A stretch of 64,000 nucleotides of DNA, from NCBI RefSeq assembly GCF_029626035.1, contig NZ_JARUBE010000003.1, forward strand, positions 3,410,001-3,474,000, in the 5' to 3' direction. Origin of the DNA: Micromonospora sp. WMMD980 (GTDB lineage Bacteria > Actinomycetota > Actinomycetes > Mycobacteriales > Micromonosporaceae). A program made the translations under genes and the position numbers. Shown one piece after another: positions 62,107-64,000 of the stretch. Positions within the stretch are counted from its first letter, which is position 1. Each line of letters opens with the position of its first letter. The notes under the pieces are model-generated. The model did not search any database. It was not told the DNA's origin and saw only the letters and a program-made list of their open reading frames with translations.

Positions 62107-62892
62107 GTGAAGTCTGGCGCTGACTTCCTATTGGCGGAGCTTCGCGCAGCGCGGACGGCGCGCGGGATGAGTCAAGAAGACTTTGGGAAGCTCATCAACT
62201 ATTCGGGCACGCACGTGGGCAACGTCGAGAGCGGCGCTCGCCCGCTGAAGGCGGACTACGTTGCCGCCGTGGACCAGGCGCTCAGCACGAACGGGCTGTA
62301 CTCACGTTTGCTGGAGCGGCTCGGCGCGCCGATCTGGCTTCGTGAGTGGATCGATGAAGAGCAACGTGCTACAGCCATTCGTTGGTATGAGCCAGCATGG
62401 ATGCCCGGTCTGTTTCAGACGCCCGAGTTCGCGCGGGCGACGCTTGCCGACGAGCTGTTGAGCGCGGATGTGGTCGACCGGCTCGTCACGGCCAGGCTCG
62501 CGCGACAGGCGCTGCTGCGGAGGGACCCGCCGCCGTTGGTGACGGTGGTCCTTGACGGGACGGTTATTCGGCGCGTGGGTGACGGGCAGGAAAGTATGAT
62601 CGCGGCGCAGCTCGCGCACTTCGCCGAGTGTGCCGAGTTGCCGCATGTGCAGGTGCACATCGTTCCGGAGAGCGTGGGAATCTACACGGGCCTGACGGGG
62701 CCGTTCGTGCTCGCCCGCCAGCCGGGCGGAGGTTGTGCCGCGTGCGCGGACGGGCAGCTCACCGCGCAGGTAACCGACCGGCCCGAGGACATTGCTATGC
62801 TCGAAAAGCGGTGGGACCGCATCTGCGGCGTGGCGCTCCCACGCCGCGACTCCCTCGAACTCATCAGGAAAGCGGCAGGATCATGGACATGA
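62107..62892 (+). CDS. XRE-family regulator with DUF5753
   Basis: 261-aa regulator, second of its kind in the window. The HTH (LAELRAARTARGMSQEDFGKLINYSGTHVGNVESGARPL) is followed by the DUF5753 domain (RWYEPAWMPGLFQTPEFARATL, LAHFAECAELPHVQVHIVPESVGIYTGLTGPFVLA). Uses GTG at 62107. Its stop overlaps the DUF397 start. Divergent from the three small genes. This pair is more AT-rich in codon choice than most of the window, hinting at a separate history. Confidence 0.88.
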   Translation: MKSGADFLLAELRAARTARGMSQEDFGKLINYSGTHVGNVESGARPLKADYVAAVDQALSTNGLYSRLLERLGAPIWLREWIDEEQRATAIRWYEPAWMPGLFQTPEFARATLADELLSADVVDRLVTARLARQALLRRDPPPLVTVVLDGTVIRRVGDGQESMIAAQLAHFAECAELPHVQVHIVPESVGIYTGLTGPFVLARQPGGGCAACADGQLTAQVTDRPEDIAMLEKRWDRICGVALPRRDSLELIRKAAGSWT

Positions 62893-63074
62893 CCGGCGCG
62901 TCGTGGCGCAAGAGCACCCGCAGCGGCAGCAACGGCGGCAACTGCGTGGAGGTCGCCGACAACCTTCCCGGCGTCGTCGGCGTGCGGGACTCGAAGGATC
63001 CGACCGGCCCTGCGCTCACTTTCGAGCCGGTGTCCTGGCGGGCGTTCGTCGCCCAGGTCGGCGAGCGCGGCTGA
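62889..63074 (+). CDS. DUF397 domain protein
   Basis: 61-aa protein: ASWRKSTRSGSNGGNCVEVADNLPGVVGVRDSKDPTGPALTFEPVSWRAFVAQV, the complete DUF397 pattern. ATG at 62889 overlaps the XRE stop (ATGA) and has AGGA 8 nt upstream; ATG at 62883 is possible but too close to that site. Partner of the XRE regulator. Confidence 0.9.
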   Translation: MTGASWRKSTRSGSNGGNCVEVADNLPGVVGVRDSKDPTGPALTFEPVSWRAFVAQVGERG

Positions 63075-63448
63075 CCGAACCGGCTCCGAGAGCGCCCCGG
63101 ATCCACGCGGCCCGGGACGCTCTGCTGTCTCAGGCGGCAGCGAGCTCGCCCAGCTCGGCGCCGGCGGCTACTGCCATACGCCTGTCCGATCCCGCTGACA
63201 TCGCCTGAGCTGGCCCAACACGAGCGTCAGCGGTGGGCGCTGCCGGGTAGACACCGCCTGCGACTGGCCTGAACTCCGTGCCGCCGCTGCGGCCATCAGC
63301 ACGACCAAGCCGGCGAGGTCACCACGTAAGCCGCCGACCGCGACCAGCGCCCGAGCTGGTGGCCGCCCGCCCGACACGACCCTGCTGGCGTTGACCTTGC
63401 GTGCTGGTGCCATTTGCCCCGGGTGTAGTTCAACAGTTAGAGGAGGCA
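63075..63448. other. Gene-free stretch
   Basis: About 370 nt with no convincing gene on either strand. The last 20 nt resemble the D-arm of a tRNA (GTAGTTCAACAGTTAGAG) but no full cloverleaf follows. Confidence 0.4.
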
Positions 63449-63808
63449 GTGTTGATCCAGATTCGACTGAGTCACTACGAGCCGTGCGACCCGACTTAAG
63501 ACTGCCTCGGCCGCACCCACATCGGCTACCGCGAGGGCATGACCGAGGCCGAGGCATTCGAGGCCGGCCGCGGCGCATGGAAACTCAAGGCCGACCGAGT
63601 GCTCGACCAGGACGGGGTGCAGATCATCAACCTCGACGGTACGGTCCTCGCGGTCGCGACGATCACCGGCATCACCAAGTGCGACGACCGGCAGGCCATC
63701 GAGGGCAGCCTGCTCACCGGCGACCCTCGGGTCGGCCACCCGACCACGAAGCCGCACCTGTCGCGGAACCCGGTCGGCTACTTCGAATCCAGCCGCGCCC
63801 GCCGCTGA
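63449..63808 (+). pseudogene. Small gene interrupted by an in-frame TAA
   Basis: AGGAGG at 63441-63446 precedes GTG (63449) or TTG (63452). The frame reads LIQIRLSHYEPCDPT, then TAA at 63497-63499, and continues in the same frame without further stops for about 100 codons (DCLGRTHIGYREG, MTEAEAFEAGRGAWKLKADRVLD, ... HLSRNPVGYFESSRARR). Reading on both sides looks coding. It is either a nonsense-mutated gene or a real 89-aa gene starting at ATG 63539. No family recognised. Confidence 0.5.
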
Positions 63809-64000
63809 CCCCACCCAACATCCACCGTCCGGGCGGTCGGTGCAGCAGACCTGGCGAGAACAGCTGGCCCGTGGGATCAATGTAGCTGGTGGGGTTGCAG
63901 CTGGGTCGAACACGGAAATCTACGCAGTCCCGCCCCGTCAGCGGACATCACCGCTGATGGCGTTGGTGAGGTGCCTCCGAAGTTGAGGTCATACCAGCAG

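Noticed and set aside
63421..63445. tRNA-like D-arm GTAGTTCAACAGTTAGAG
   Set aside because: No anticodon arm, T-arm or 3' acceptor strand follows at tRNA distance; likely chance or a tiny remnant.

Overview
High-GC actinomycete DNA: coding strands have strong third-position G/C, GTG and TTG starts are common, and XRE-DUF5753/DUF397 pairs, an ECF42 sigma factor and mycobacterial-type DosR/DosS homologues are present. A short GGGGCCCC...TTAACGC repeat occurs four times. Together with the plant-polysaccharide hydrolases, this suggests Micromonospora or a close relative in the Micromonosporaceae. The genus is inferred and was not tested by any search.

Layout. 0-5.2 kb: left-pointing operon of a trans-AT type polyketide locus, with two free-standing acyltransferases and a KS-KR polyketide synthase that runs off the left edge. 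5.5-7.4 kb: XRE-DUF5753/DUF397 regulator pair and a small unknown gene. 7.4-16 kb: galactoside utilisation locus, with a DeoR regulator, GH42 beta-galactosidase, a divergent ABC sugar importer without its own ATPase, and a GH36 alpha-galactosidase. 16-18.2 kb: YCII protein, ECF42 sigma factor and a membrane protein. 18.4-21.9 kb: secreted GH5 mannanase, F420-type oxidoreductase and small membrane proteins. 21.9-26.2 kb: left-pointing membrane/lipid genes (EEP hydrolase, tandem PAP2 phosphatase, YihY, diacylglycerol-kinase-like protein). 26.3-29.5 kb: Clp-N/HTH pair facing a PP2C phosphatase, then TetR-SDR.

29.5-41 kb is the most striking block. It looks like a DosR-type hypoxia/dormancy island: two universal stress proteins, phosphoketolase, a P-type ATPase fused to a hemerythrin-like domain, two Acg-family nitroreductase-like proteins, a DosS-like haem-GAF histidine kinase and a DosR-like regulator. 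Matching GGGNCC-type boxes lie upstream of xfp, between the ATPase and the first acg-like gene, and between dosR and the second acg-like gene. The likely logic is that low oxygen or redox change is sensed by the kinase, the regulator binds the boxes, and fermentation, stress and redox genes are switched on.

41-46 kb: epimerase, a MITE-like inverted repeat, a long structured leader before a secreted lysozyme-fold protein, a secreted LamG/PKD protein, and five tRNA genes (Val, Gly, Val, Cys, Gly). 46-49.7 kb: TetR, AlkB-type hydroxylase, a secreted anchored protein and a methyltransferase. 49.8-53.6 kb: biotin genes bioF-bioD facing bioB-bsaP-GNAT; bioA is absent here. 53.6-61 kb: plant cell wall degradation, with a GH10-CBM13-GH62 xylanase/arabinofuranosidase, a GH9-CBM3-FN3-CBM2 cellulase preceded by a CelR-like operator, and an unusual aldehyde dehydrogenase. 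61-64 kb: three overlapping small genes, a second XRE-DUF5753/DUF397 pair, and a small gene interrupted by an in-frame stop.
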